From: Rhabdophis nuchalis
Taxonomy: Eukaryota; Chordata; Lepidosauria; Squamata; Natricidae
Length of the DNA: 64,000 nucleotides
NCBI GenBank assembly: GCA_039707465.1
Contig: CM077644.1
Location: 144,368,962-144,432,961, forward strand
Reading direction: 5' to 3'
Made by a program: the position numbers and the translations under genes. How positions within the stretch are numbered: the stretch's first letter is position 1; each line of letters starts with the position of its first letter. Shown piece by piece: positions 41,045 to 51,335 of the stretch. A model generated the notes under the pieces. It made no database searches. It was not told the DNA's origin and was given only the letters and a program-made list of their open reading frames with translations.

Positions 41045-41515
41045 TATAGAATAGAATTCTTTATTGGCCACATGTAATTTGGAGACACAAGGAATTTTTC
41101 TCCTGTGCATAAGCTCTCAGTGTACATACAAACAACAAGATGATAGGTCACATATCATAAATCATAATTACAATCATTAATCATCAGATACAAATAACAA
41201 GTGATAAATCATAAGATACCAATAGGCAGTAGAAGGTAGTAGGAAAAATGAGAAGGTGAGAAAGATGAGAACGATAATAGCAATACAGCCTACTACATGG
41301 CTGTATCTTTAGGCCTAAGGCAGTGCTGTGGGAGTTAGGTGTTCAGCAGAGTGATGGGAATGGAGGGGAGCAGCGGGGGCTGGGGGACTATCTTTGTGTC
41401 TAGTTGTTTTGGCATGCAATAGCTGCATCCTGAGGGGAGAAGTTGAAACATTTTAGGTCCAGGATTTGAGCGGTAGGAAGATATTTTCTCAGCCCTTTCT
41501 GGTTTGTGCAGTATA
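41045..41515 (-). mobile_element. LINE 3' end, antisense, AATAG-type tail
   Basis: It begins at the tail side with ATAGAATAGAATTCTTTATT and GGCCACATGTAATTTGGAG. On the minus strand the coding end reads QKGLRKYLPTAQILDLKCFN, FSPQDAAIACQNN and a stop (41400). The 41045-41110 terminus also occurs at 51252-51300, establishing it as a repeat. The clade was not resolved (CR1/L2-like group). Confidence 0.65.
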
Positions 41516-41525
41516 TAGCTACATA

Positions 41526-41705
41526 CAGAGATGGGTTCCTACTGGTTCGACCCAGTTTGGCCACGTAGGTAGCAACTTGGCTTGCCACGCACCTGAACTG
41601 GTTCTCTCAGCACCACCATTGGAACTGCCATCTTGTTTTTTGCTTTTCTGCATGCGGCACGTCCCTAAGCAAACCTGCAGTAATAGCAGCTGGAACCCAC
41701 CCCTA
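41526..41705. mobile_element. hAT-type MITE, CAGTGGTGGGTT family, short
   Basis: CAGAGATGGGTTCCTACTGG at the left, CAGCTGGAACCCACCCCTA at the right. It is inserted near the end of the preceding LINE remnant. The target duplication is not clear. Confidence 0.75.
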
Positions 41706-41708
41706 TTT

Positions 41709-41750
<42 letters not shown>

Positions 41751-41752
41751 CA
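41706..41752. repeat. (ATACAT)n microsatellite
   Basis: About eight hexamer units. A second array of the same unit lies at 42246-42293. Confidence 0.92.
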
Positions 41753-41767
41753 TTTTTGTGTGCATTT

Positions 41768-42244
41768 GTGCTGATAAATAAATAAAGGGAGACTATGGTA
41801 GATCTATTTCGAGCTATTTAGCTCTCATCAAATAGCCATACCCTTACTGGGATTCGAACTCAGGCTGTTTACATGTCAGGCAGTTGCTTTAACCATTCGC
41901 CTATATTTGGGCATACCAGGTGCTCTGACATAAACACTGACTTATTTCCCTGGCTCAGCTGATAAGGGAGTAGAACTCATGGCCTGATGGTTAAGGCAAC
42001 TGCCTGACATGTAAGCAGCCTGATTTCGAATCCCAGTAAGGGTATGGCTATCTGATGAGAGCTAAATAGCTCGAAATAGATCTATCATAGTCTCTCTTTA
42101 TTTATTTATCTATCAGTACAAATGCACCCAAAAATGGTTTCCTGCCTGGAAGGCTCCTAGGTTGGAACTGAAAGGCAAAATGGGTGGCAGTAAGCTCCCT
42201 TCCTCCCATATTTGGGCATACCAGGTGCTCTGACATAAACACTG

Positions 42245-42245
<1 letters not shown>
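41768..42245. repeat. Palindromic dimer of a tRNA-headed repeat related to unit U
   Basis: The left copy (41773-41902, minus) and the right copy (about 41985-42112, plus) are reverse complements sharing AGATCTATTTCGAGCTATTT, AGCTCTCATCA, CATACCCTTACTGGGATTCG. The right copy has A-box-like TGGCCTGATGGTTAAGG and B-box-like GATTTCGAATCCC (42022-42034). A 38-bp direct repeat beginning TATTTGGGCATACCAGGTGC flanks at 41903-41940 and 42208-42245. It is not a functional tRNA gene pair. Confidence 0.82.

Positions 42246-42293
<48 letters not shown>
42246..42293. repeat. (ATACAT)n microsatellite
   Basis: Eight hexamer units, then (GT)n into the next MITE. Confidence 0.92.
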
Positions 42294-42303
42294 GTGTGTG
42301 TGT

Positions 42304-42750
<447 letters not shown>

Positions 42751-43369
42751 TGTGTGTGTGCGTGCGTGTGTGTTTGTGTAAAATATATGTGTAAAATGTA
42801 TGTAAAATATATGTACAGATTTATTTAAAAATTCAACTTTCTTCTCCGCTGGGCAACACCGTCATTGTCATTGTCATTGACAGTGATGAGGACTGTGATC
42901 CAATGCAACTAGAAGGCACAGGATTAAAAAAAGCTTATGAAAGCTAATCTTGCCTTCAGTTAAGGATGCAGATCTGCACATTTGCACGACTCATTTGAAT
43001 TTTCCTTTATCTGCCTGTGTCATCTCTCCTACATCTAAATGGAGGACGGTAAGCTTCTTGCGGGCAAAGATCTGTCTTCTTCTTTTTTTCATATGTTGCT
43101 TTGGAAATCATCCTCATTCCTAGGATTATTTAAATATGCTGCCCCTGGCAATATCCTAAATGTTGCCTATTCATCCCCCTCCCCCTGCCACCCGCTCTCT
43201 GTTAGTCATCTGAATGCCACGAAGTATTTAGCATCTGATGATTACTTCAAAGAAAATTATAATTTCCTGTGGAGGGTGGATTAGAGAAATACCTTTTCTA
43301 ATTCAAAGATAATACCTGCTGAATTTCACCCCTACTCTATTCTGCTTATGAATTTTCCTAGTTGTTTGT
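42751..43369. other. Unassigned sequence
   Basis: A TCATTGTCATTG direct repeat lies at 42863-42880. No gene recognised. Confidence 0.4.
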
Positions 43370-43419
43370 TTGTTTGATAATGTCTTTGGTCTCCTTTCCA
43401 TGTTACTTGAAGCTCAACT

Positions 43420-43663
43420 CATTCATCAGCAATTTTTAATTGGCATGTTTCACTTTTTTTTGATATCACAAAGTATAGCCAGCCGAACAAACAGGTTTAA
43501 AGGTAGCTTCTATCCTTGGGCTGTGAGACTTTTAAATTCAACCGCAATCACTCCATGCACATGCTAGTTTTTCTTTTTTCTTTTCTCTTTTTTGTTTCTG
43601 TTATAATTTTGCACCAGTGAAGTTAAAACCAATTTCATTGTAATTTTTATAACGACAATAAAG

Positions 43664-43731
<68 letters not shown>
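43420..43731 (+). mobile_element. LINE C-terminus and 3' end with (ATT)n tail
   Basis: The last coding peptide, SIASRTNRFKGSFYPWAVRL LN, ends at a stop near 43567. This is a C-terminal motif of CR1-group LINEs such as Rex1. The 3' UTR terminus AATTTCATTGTAATTTTTAT / CGACAATAAAG leads into about 22 ATT units (43663-43731). Same family as 34975-35126. Confidence 0.72.
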
Positions 43732-43734
<3 letters not shown>

Positions 43735-44780
43735 CATTTTCAGCTGAGGTTTTGGGGTTGCCTGGACAAAATGAAATCAGATCTTGTAATATAGAAGGTC
43801 AGGAGTTTTGTTTTTTTTTAATCAAGAAAAAATACAAGATGCAAAACAGACCAGAATAATTGCCAGGACACTGCATAAATACCTGATATTCATTGAAGGT
43901 GACTACATATTTTATAGGGTAGATCTTTGTAATGTCCAGATTTGAGGCAAGATCTTGATTTATTTACTTTTTTTACAAGATCCATTGGGATCATAATTCA
44001 GGGTTTCATTCATATGTAGGTAATTAATTTTTAGCATTTTTTTTAAAAGGCTCTGCTTCCATTCAATTGAAAATTGCAAATGAGTTCTACATTAATGAAT
44101 TATTAATTGATTGTGGCAATTACTACGGTTTTAAAAACTGTGAGACTTGATTCCCTTGTGACTCCAATTTACAAAAGCATTAACAGGTCTAATTAATAAT
44201 GCATGTACCAAGGAAGACCTAATTAAACAAAGGTGCAATTATAGATATGTAAGAGGATACCAGGGAACCGAACTGTATGTTTAATACCATTATAATTTTT
44301 TATCTGAAATCGTTTAAATCATGAGTGATGGCCTTTTTTTTTGAAAGCATCAATTAATTAATATTTTATACTGTCGGTTATAAAAGGGGTCTTGTGGAGA
44401 TGAGCAAACCACTGGCAAGGGAAACTGAGATTTGTATTTCAAATGTTTTCCCTTGTTTTCACAAGGAACAAGATTTACTAGTGCTCTCGCTGTTTCTGTC
44501 TTTTCATTGCTGTAGTGTTTACAAGAACTCATTCATGATTTGCCTGCACTGACCTGTTGAGTTCAGTGATTTCAGCCTTAATAAATTCCACTAATAGCAT
44601 GGCAATTGAACTACAAGGCCTAGCATGATGCTATAAGAACCCACTGGAACCAAACACTTCTGAATAATATCCAGCCACTGAAGTCTCAATTGCTGGTGCA
44701 GAATATCTAAATAGCTGCTAAAAAAAAAAAAGAATAAATTCCACAAGGCAGGAATGTAAATGGAAATCCCTGTCAAGACT
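43732..44780. other. Unassigned; candidate conserved non-coding block
   Basis: No gene recognised. The stretch 44050-44240 is dense in homeodomain-type AATTA/TAATTA words (AATGAATTATTAATTGATTG, TCTAATTAATAATGCATG, CCTAATTAAACAAAGG) and lacks transposon features. This is the sort of sequence often found as vertebrate enhancers, but conservation cannot be judged here. Confidence 0.35.
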
Positions 44781-44784
44781 GAAA

Positions 44785-44945
44785 GCTGCAGAAGCCCCAG
44801 ACCTCACTGTAACAGCATTGCCAAAAAGGCATTAAGAGTTGTTAACCTAATTTTGCGAAGCTTCTTCTCCAGTAACACTGTACTGATAACTAGGGCATAC
44901 AAAACCTTTGCCAGACCACTACTGAAATTTCTTTTGAGAGCCAAA
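44785..44945 (+). pseudogene. LINE reverse transcriptase C-terminal fragment (5' half of a split element)
   Basis: The frame NSIAKKALRVVNLILRSFFS, VLITRAYKTFARPLLKF matches the RT thumb/C-terminal region preceding the VQ.(Y/F)FTRR motif of CR1/L2-like elements. The continuation is found 1.1 kb downstream at 46053. Confidence 0.7.
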
Positions 44946-46050
44946 AGGTGTGGCCTGTTTTATGGGAGTGGCTCAGTTGTCATGTGACCCGGTGGGCGTG
45001 GCCAACTTGGAAAATGTGGTGAAACTCACTTAATGCTTAGCAACCAAAATTTTGGGCTCAATTGTGGTCATAAGTTCGTTCTTCCTTCCTTCCATTTCTG
45101 GCTGGTCTTTGGTCTTCTGAAGATGGTAAAAATGGATTTATGGGCACTCGTTATATATAAAGGCAGCCCATGACTCAGGGGATGTGATTCCTTTGAAATG
45201 ACCACTGGGAGAAAAATAGATCTTTAACCTGGTTAACCAAAAAGGTAGCTTGAGGTGGAAGGAAATAGGAAAATAGATTATTTCCTTTCCTTCCTTCCAT
45301 TCCCTCCCTCCCCCTTCCTCCCTTCTTTCCTTCCCTCCCTCCTACCCTCCATCCCTCTTTCTCTTTCTTCCTTCCTTCCTTCTTTCACCCCTCCCTTCCT
45401 CCTCCCTCCCCCTTCTTTCCTTCACTCCCTCCCATCCTCCATTCATCTTTTTCTATTTTTCTTTCTTTCTCTTTCTCTGTTTCTCTGTTTCTCTCTCTCT
45501 CTCTTTGTATCTGTCGCTCTCCTCCCTCCACCCACCTCTGTCACTCTGTGTGTGTGTCTGATTACCTCTCTCCCTCTCTCTCTCTCTATTTCTGTCTCTC
45601 TAAGTCTGTCACTCTGTGTGTGTCATTCTCTCCCTCCCCCCCCCGGGAAGCAGCAGAGGGGAGGTTATCCCACAACGAGCGAGCGAGCGAGCGGACAGGT
45701 GGGCGGAGGACCCGAGCTGCTGCTACCTTAAGCGTCGCCGAGGCCGTCCGGGCGCCACACGCGGCTGGAAGGGAGGTGGGCATGCGCGCCCGGATGGTGC
45801 TTAAGGTAGCCGCAGCTCGGGTCCTCCACCCGCCCACCCACTCGGGATGAGGCAGCCGTAACCTCCTCACTGACATGCTGGCCCCTCCGGGTAGCTCCGG
45901 AAAGTACGCTGCGGTGGCCGTCGGAAGGAGCTGGTGGAGGCGGGCTCGGCCATCCTCTGCCCAGGGGGCTGCTCCCTCCTCCTCCTCTCTGGCCCTGCGG
46001 CCCGGTTCTTATGAAGCCGCGGACCGGACCGGGGGTTGGGGACCCCTGGT
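44946..46050. mobile_element. Inserted MITE/pyrimidine-rich composite
   Basis: It separates two collinear LINE parts. Contents: GTGGGCGTGGCCAACTTGG and a CAGGTAGTCC-family piece (AAAATTTTGGGCTCAATTGT, 45047-45066); a 350-bp CT-rich tract (45270-45640); then GC-rich hAT sequence ending with TTGGGGACCCCTG at 46038-46050. An inverted pair of CGAGCTGCTGCTACCTTAAG (about 45711-45731) and CTTAAGGTAGCCGCAGCTCG (about 45801-45820) forms a hairpin. Confidence 0.6.
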
Positions 46051-46052
46051 TT

Positions 46053-46580
46053 ATCGAACATTAATACTATTGAGCAGGTCCAGAAGTATTTCACGAGAAG
46101 AGTACACCACTCCTCTGCTGACAATAGAATCCCTTACACCATCAGGCTTGAAATTATGAGCTTGGACCTAGGATTTAGTACACAAAATTGCCTGCTACAA
46201 CATCCTACAGTATGTCAACGACGAATTCAGCTTCAACCACAATAATACATGGGCAAACAACTGATACAAACTCAAGGTAAACCGCTCCAAACTCAATACG
46301 ACCTCAGCAACAGAGTGGTCAATACCGGGAGTACTCTATCTCACTCCGTTGTTACATCCTCAAACCCTCACAGCTTCAACCTTAAACTGTCTACCATGGA
46401 CCTCACCCCATTCCTAAGAGGTCTGCAAAAGGGATGTGCATAAGTGCACCAGGGTGCCTACTGTCTCTGTCCTACTGTCCCTATTTACTTGTACTCATTT
46501 CCTCTGTTCATCTCTATGTTTATACTTATACCTGTTATCTTGTACATGTTTGACAAACTAAATAAATAAAATAAATAAAA
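46053..46580 (+). pseudogene. LINE C-terminus and 3' end (3' half of the split element)
   Basis: The frame resumes with NINTIEQVQKYFTRRVHHSS, PYTIRLEIMSLDL. Decayed C-terminal coding follows, containing YKLKVNRSKLN-like and DLTPFLRGL segments, then a 3' UTR (CCTCTGTTCATCTCTATG, TACCTGTTATCTTGTACATG) and an A-rich (AAATA)n end at 46558-46580. Confidence 0.75.
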
Positions 46581-48883
46581 ATATGGTCCAGCATTTGTCA
46601 AAGCTGAGCGATTGGTCACCATGACTGATCCTTGTTTCCCTCTTCTCTCATATTTCTTGGGATTTAACTTGCATGCACTTGAGTAACAGGAAGTCCTTTA
46701 GATGAAAGGATCCACATCAAGTTGTGGTTAGTTTTGGTTAGTCACCTTTCACTACGTTCCTTTCTTTGAAAGTTGACTGTTCCCTGTAATTAGTTAGGAA
46801 GTCAACATTCCTGGAATTTGCCATCTATTCTTACTTTCTGGGTGGGGATGGGGTGTGCGATAAAGGCTTTAATTAATGGATTAGCTTAGGTACTTAGAGC
46901 AATTGGTTATTTGTTTTATGAGCACAGCTACACAATTGTGCTCATAAAAATAACATAGAATAAGAAGAAAATATTTCTGCTGAAAAAAAGGAAATCAGTA
47001 ATTTAAAAACCCTTCCTTTTCTACAGGGAAGAGCAAGTGATGATTTAAGAGCTGATTCAAGAATGCTGAGGTCATTCAGATGAAAAGGTGGGGAGGAGCA
47101 GCCTCATCATATAGTACCTGAAAAAAAAGGAGATTTAAGACAGGATAGTTTCAAAAAGCTTGACAAATGCTCATATCTTTGCAACTGTACAAAAAAACCC
47201 CACCAAAATAAAACATACAAATCATATTTGAGATGAGAGAGAAGCACAACATGAATGTTGCTCTTGTCAGTGATAAAAACCATGTTTTCTATAAAAATGG
47301 CGTCAACAAGAGATAAAATCTGAATAAAGCAGTCATTATCTCTAATGTTACTATATATCAGGTGTCAATCCTTTGATTATGTAATGGACAATGCCTTGGG
47401 GTTAACCTGTGAAACATGGGGCATATTTGGAGCCTACCCATTTTCTGTGGCTTCTTCAGCATCCCAAGGTTGTGCTACCAATGTTTTACAGGATTATATT
47501 AAAATTCAGACACCAGAATTTTCAGGATTTTTGTAATCAAACAAACAAAACAGTCCTGTTAAGTTCTCAAAGTTAAACAAAAAATGCTCTAAACTCCTGT
47601 TCTTGGTAAAACTTCAAACCAGGGTTTAAAATCCTCCAGCAGCACTGCAACTTCAAACTTCTGCCTGTACTAAAGTGTAAAATACTTGCTAACCTGCTGA
47701 ATACTCCCCATCAAGCTTAGGAGCGTTTTGCTTGAAATCAGTGGTTAACCTGGTCTGCCTGAGCTCATATCTCCCCATGCTCTGCTTTTCTCAGTTTGCA
47801 CGCTTTATTTTTACTAATGTTTCAAATCCCCATCTCTCCCTTTGCATACAAGCCCTTGCCCATTGCCTTCCTGGTATTTTATAGTTCTTTGGTCTCCCAA
47901 AGGTCCCTTAGTCATCCCCTATACCTATGAATTATTGAGAAGAACCAGCGATGCCTGGTGTGATTTGCAGTCAACTATACCCCACCTTGCCCCACTAACT
48001 GCCCTGGAATCTAATCTCTTGAAGAAAACAGTATGTTCTCCCAATTCCATTCCAAGCCCAAGATGTTTTAGAGGAGGGATGATCAGACAAGGTAGCCATG
48101 GCTGACAATAGCTGTTAATAAATTATTGACACGGGGATACAATTTTCTCAGCAGTAGGCTGTTTATCCTTAGTGCTATACAATCTGAAGCTCATCGGGAA
48201 GCCACTGAACTCCCTCACACAATCTAGATTTCACTCCACTCCACCCTTTGAGTTTCTTTCAACTTCAGTGAAGATCAAACAGCCTGTGTAAAAATCTCAG
48301 GGCTATTTGATTTGCTTTTAAAATATAATCTTTGAGGAGGGTTTTAAATCTAACTTCCTGTGATTGTTAGTATTGTGTTGAACATCTGCAGGAGATGAAA
48401 TGAGTAAGGGGTTTGGGAAGGGGAGGGGAGGGGAGGGAGGGAGGGAGGAAGGGAGGAACAGCCCTTCTGTTTGTTTGTGTGTTAGGTGTGTATTCCATGG
48501 CTATGTGGCTGCTTCATAAAAATGAGTTTTCCAAGTACTTTAGCAGCATTAGCAAATCCAGTGACAGCAAAACTAGATTACAGTGGCAAACCAGCTTTAA
48601 TATCTTGTGGTGGAATTAGTAGTTTCAAGAAAAACAATGAAATCCCTAGTTCCCATTTCCCTCCAATAGCCCACGGACAGATTGTGCAAGAACTGGAGGG
48701 CAGGATAGACTGCCTAAAGCTTTCTTCACTCACTATCAATTTTTGCCTGAGGAGCCAAGAACAGTTGTAGCTGAAATGACAATCAAGAGAGGATATACCA
48801 TAAGTGAACCTTTGAGGAGAACATTCGATCACTAGGTTTCATTACTGAAAACTATTTCTCCAGTTGCACCCTTCACTTACTCA
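46581..48883. other. Unassigned sequence
   Basis: 2.3 kb of mostly unique-looking DNA. A G-rich tract (GGGGAGGGGAGGGGAGGGAG) at 48418-48451 could form a quadruplex. No exon, RNA gene or transposon recognised. Confidence 0.45.
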
Positions 48884-48953
48884 GAATAGAATAGAATAGA
48901 ATAGAATAGAATAGAATAGAATAGAATAGAATAGAATAGAATAGAATAGAATA
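48884..48953. repeat. (GAATA)n microsatellite, CR1 tail
   Basis: Fourteen GAATA units without interruption, directly abutting the CR1 3' terminus. Confidence 0.97.
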
Positions 48954-49070
48954 ACAGAGTTGGAAAGGACCTTAGAGGTCTTCTAGTCTAACCCCTTGCT
49001 TAGGCAGGAAACCCTACACCACTTCAGACAAATGGTTGTCCAATCTCTTCTTAAAAACTTCCAGTGTTGG

Positions 49071-50379
49071 TGATCTCAAATCCATTCAGGAATTAAAGCA
49101 AGAAGGAATGGACATGAATTGGTATGCATACATGCAAATACATTCTAGATATAAGGAGGATTAAAAAAAGGGAGGGATCTATGATAAAATGACGGAATTA
49201 GATAAAATCTTAACAGGCATTGATGAAAAAGTAATCAAAAAACTTTATGCCTACTTATTAGAGTTTAAACTCCAGGAGGAGCAAGTGAAAGAAACTATGA
49301 TAACCTGGGGGAAAAACTTCAGGCATGGGATTGACTTAGATAAGTGGCAAAAACTGTGGACACAAAATTATAAAATGACAATGTCAACTGCTTATAAAGA
49401 GAACTTGTATAAGATGTTTTACAGGTGGCACTTATCACTAGCAAGAATAGCAAGAATGAATAAGAATAAATCCGAAAAATGTTGGAAATGTCAGCAGACG
49501 CCTGGCTCTTATTACCATATGTGGTGGACTTGTTTGGAGGCTAAAAGTTATTGGACTATGATTCACATATGGTTGGAGAAAATGACACACAAGCACATAG
49601 ACTTTAAACCTGAACTTTTCCTACTTGGAATCACATCGGAAGTACTTGATAAAAACTTGAAATATTTAATTGTGAATGTATTAACAGCAGCTAGAATTGT
49701 ACTTTCCAAAAAATTGGAGAAATGAGAAATTACCTTTACAAGAGGAAGTTATCCATAAGATTATGGAATGTGCAGAAATGAGTAAACTGACGTTTGAAAT
49801 TATACAGCAAGAGGATGAGCAATTTTATAAAGTATGGAATATGTTTTATCAATGGTTGGAAAAAAATCAAGGGATATAATATATAAAAAGGAACTTTTAA
49901 TATAGAAATTATTTTTTAGGATTGTTAGATACAGTAATAAATTGAGATGAGGTTACTCTAGAAAGATACCTTGTATATTAACTAGATTAATAATGAGATA
50001 CATAGATAATGGAAAACTTGGATAAACTCTTGGTTTTAGAAGGAAAAAAACATTATGGGTATGTACTTTATAGCAGTAGAGTGGCTTCTAGAGACAATTG
50101 AGAATAATGTTATAAAACAGGAATTTATGTAGCATTTTTTACTATCTTTTTAATATATTGAATAACTATAGAAAAGGGTTGATTCTGTTGCCATCTGCAA
50201 AATGAGGTGATATATATGTACTGGAAGGAAAATTGATAAGTATGTTTGCAATTTTAAGCACTGATGCACAAAACTTATGACTGAACGACATGTTGTACAA
50301 AGCTGTACAAAGCTTAAGATGAATAATGTTTTTACTTGTTTTTATGTTGAAAATAAAAAACTTTTCCAAAAAAAAACAC
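49071..50379 (+). mobile_element. L1 LINE nested in CR1
   Basis: A 1,309-bp 5'-truncated L1 in the opposite orientation to its host CR1. The perfect 13-bp target duplication CTTCCAGTGTTGG (49058-49070 and 50380-50392) lies within conserved CR1 sequence. The 3' UTR (49880-50360) ends AAAATAAAAAACTTTTCC plus a short A-tail. Confidence 0.95.
49080..49879 (+). pseudogene. L1 ORF2 C-terminal region, frameshifted near the end
   Basis: The first frame, from about 49189 to 49725: TELDKILTGIDEKVIKKLYA, MITWGKNFRHGIDLDKWQKL, YKENLYKMFYRWHLSLARIA, the Cys motif CWKCQQTPGSYYHMWWTC, PELFLLGITSEVL, VNVLTAARIVLSKK. A one-base shift near 49700 moves the end (NWRNEKLPLQEEVIHKIMEC, MFYQWLEKNQGI) to another frame, stopping at 49879. 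The sequence is close to the 29.5-kb and 17.1-kb L1 fragments in layout. The RT core is missing. Confidence 0.92.
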
Positions 50380-50423
50380 CTTCCAGTGTTGGACAAGTCA
50401 CAACTTCTGGAGGCAAGTTGTCA

Positions 50424-50615
50424 TAATAAATGATTAATTTTAATTGTTAATTTTAATTTAATTTTTAAATTTCATTGTAAATGTCAATTGGGTTTTTTGG
50501 ATATTCTATGTAATCTCCCTTTTTAACTTTTGTAATATGTGTTTTTATGTTGTACGCTGCCCCGAGTCCTTTGGGAGAAGGGCGGCATATAAATCCAATA
50601 AACCTAACCTAAGCC
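50424..50615 (+). mobile_element. L2-type 3' end nested in CR1
   Basis: An AT-rich 3' UTR with TATGTTGTACGCTGCCCCGA, GTCCTTTGGGAGAAGGGCGG, ATATAAATCCAATAAACC. The flanks CAAGTTGT and TAAATTGT suggest a short, imperfect target duplication. CR1 continues directly after it. Confidence 0.78.
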
Positions 50616-50724
50616 TAAATTGTTCCACTGATTAATTGTTCCAACTGTCAGGAAATTTCTCCTTAGTTCTAAGTTGCTTCTCTCCTGGATTAGTTTTCAC
50701 CCATTGCTTCTTGTTCTATCAGAG

Positions 50725-50840
50725 TACTTGAAGTAGGGTCTTAAAAGTTTTACTGTTGTTTTTATTATTGCCTGTTCACCGCCCTGAGTCCCGAAAGGGA
50801 GAAAGGGCAGTATACAAATTTGAATAAACTTAAACTTAAA
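50725..50840 (+). mobile_element. L2 3' end
   Basis: TTCACCGCCCTGAGTCCCGA, AAGGGAGAAAGGGCAGTATA, CAAATTTGAATAAACTT is the L2 terminus, placed immediately beyond the CR1 truncation point. Confidence 0.82.
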
Positions 50841-51196
50841 AGAAGACCTAAGGTGCTGGTAGATATATCTGGGGGGTTCAGATTGAATGGGATCCTGCCA
50901 TCACTTTTTTTTCCTACTACAACCCCTGTTTCATCCCCTGTCTTGAGGACTGCCTGCTACTTCTTTGGCAGTCTTTCATCTACCACATCCTGAAATAGCC
51001 AAGTTTGTGGTTAAGAGATTTTTCCCTTCTGGTCTTGGTTCTTTGGAGTGAATTTCCAATATTCTTATCCATCTTTCTGAATATATAAAAATTATTGTCA
51101 AGTTCCCAAGGACCAAGAACAACACATAGAGTTATTTCTGAATAGTTTTTTCTTTAATTGTTCATCACTCATAGGCAGAAACCTTGGCAAATTAAA

Positions 51197-51335
51197 GAAT
51201 AGAATAGAATAGAATTAGAATAGAATACAATAGAAAATAGAATAGAATAGAATAGAATTCTTTATTGGCCAAGTGTGAATGGACACACAAGAAAGCAACT
51301 ATTCACATCAATATAGACATACTCTGAGAATTGCT
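51197..51335 (-). mobile_element. LINE 3' terminus with (GAATA)n tail
   Basis: An imperfect (GAATA)n at 51199-51255 is followed by ATTCTTTATTGGCCAAGTGT and GAATGGACACACAAG. It is the same terminus as 41045-41110. The rest of the element is truncated or unrecognisable. Confidence 0.72.

Larger units (their letters stand above)
48884..50716 (-). mobile_element. CR1/L3 (Snake1-type) LINE 3' end with two nested insertions
   Basis: The antisense tail (GAATA)n at 48884-48953 is joined to ACAGAGTTGGAAAGGACCTT, GGTCTTCTAGTCTAACCCC and ACCACTTCAGACAAATGG, the conserved CR1 3' end. It is interrupted at 49071-50379 by L1 and at about 50424-50615 by an L2 3' end. It resumes with GATTAATTGTTCCAACTGTC, AGGAAATTTCTCCTTAGTTC and CACCCATTGCTTCTTGTTC to about 50716. 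The AATAG-type tail is the known snake CR1 microsatellite seed. Confidence 0.93.

Noticed and set aside
42010..42040. tRNA gene suggested by A- and B-box-like words
   Set aside because: Same repeat family; B box imperfect and no cloverleaf evident.
42840..43263. Possible host exon (frame at 43039-43284)
   Set aside because: No recognisable domain, no convincing splice-site pair, and a LINE 3' end follows closely.
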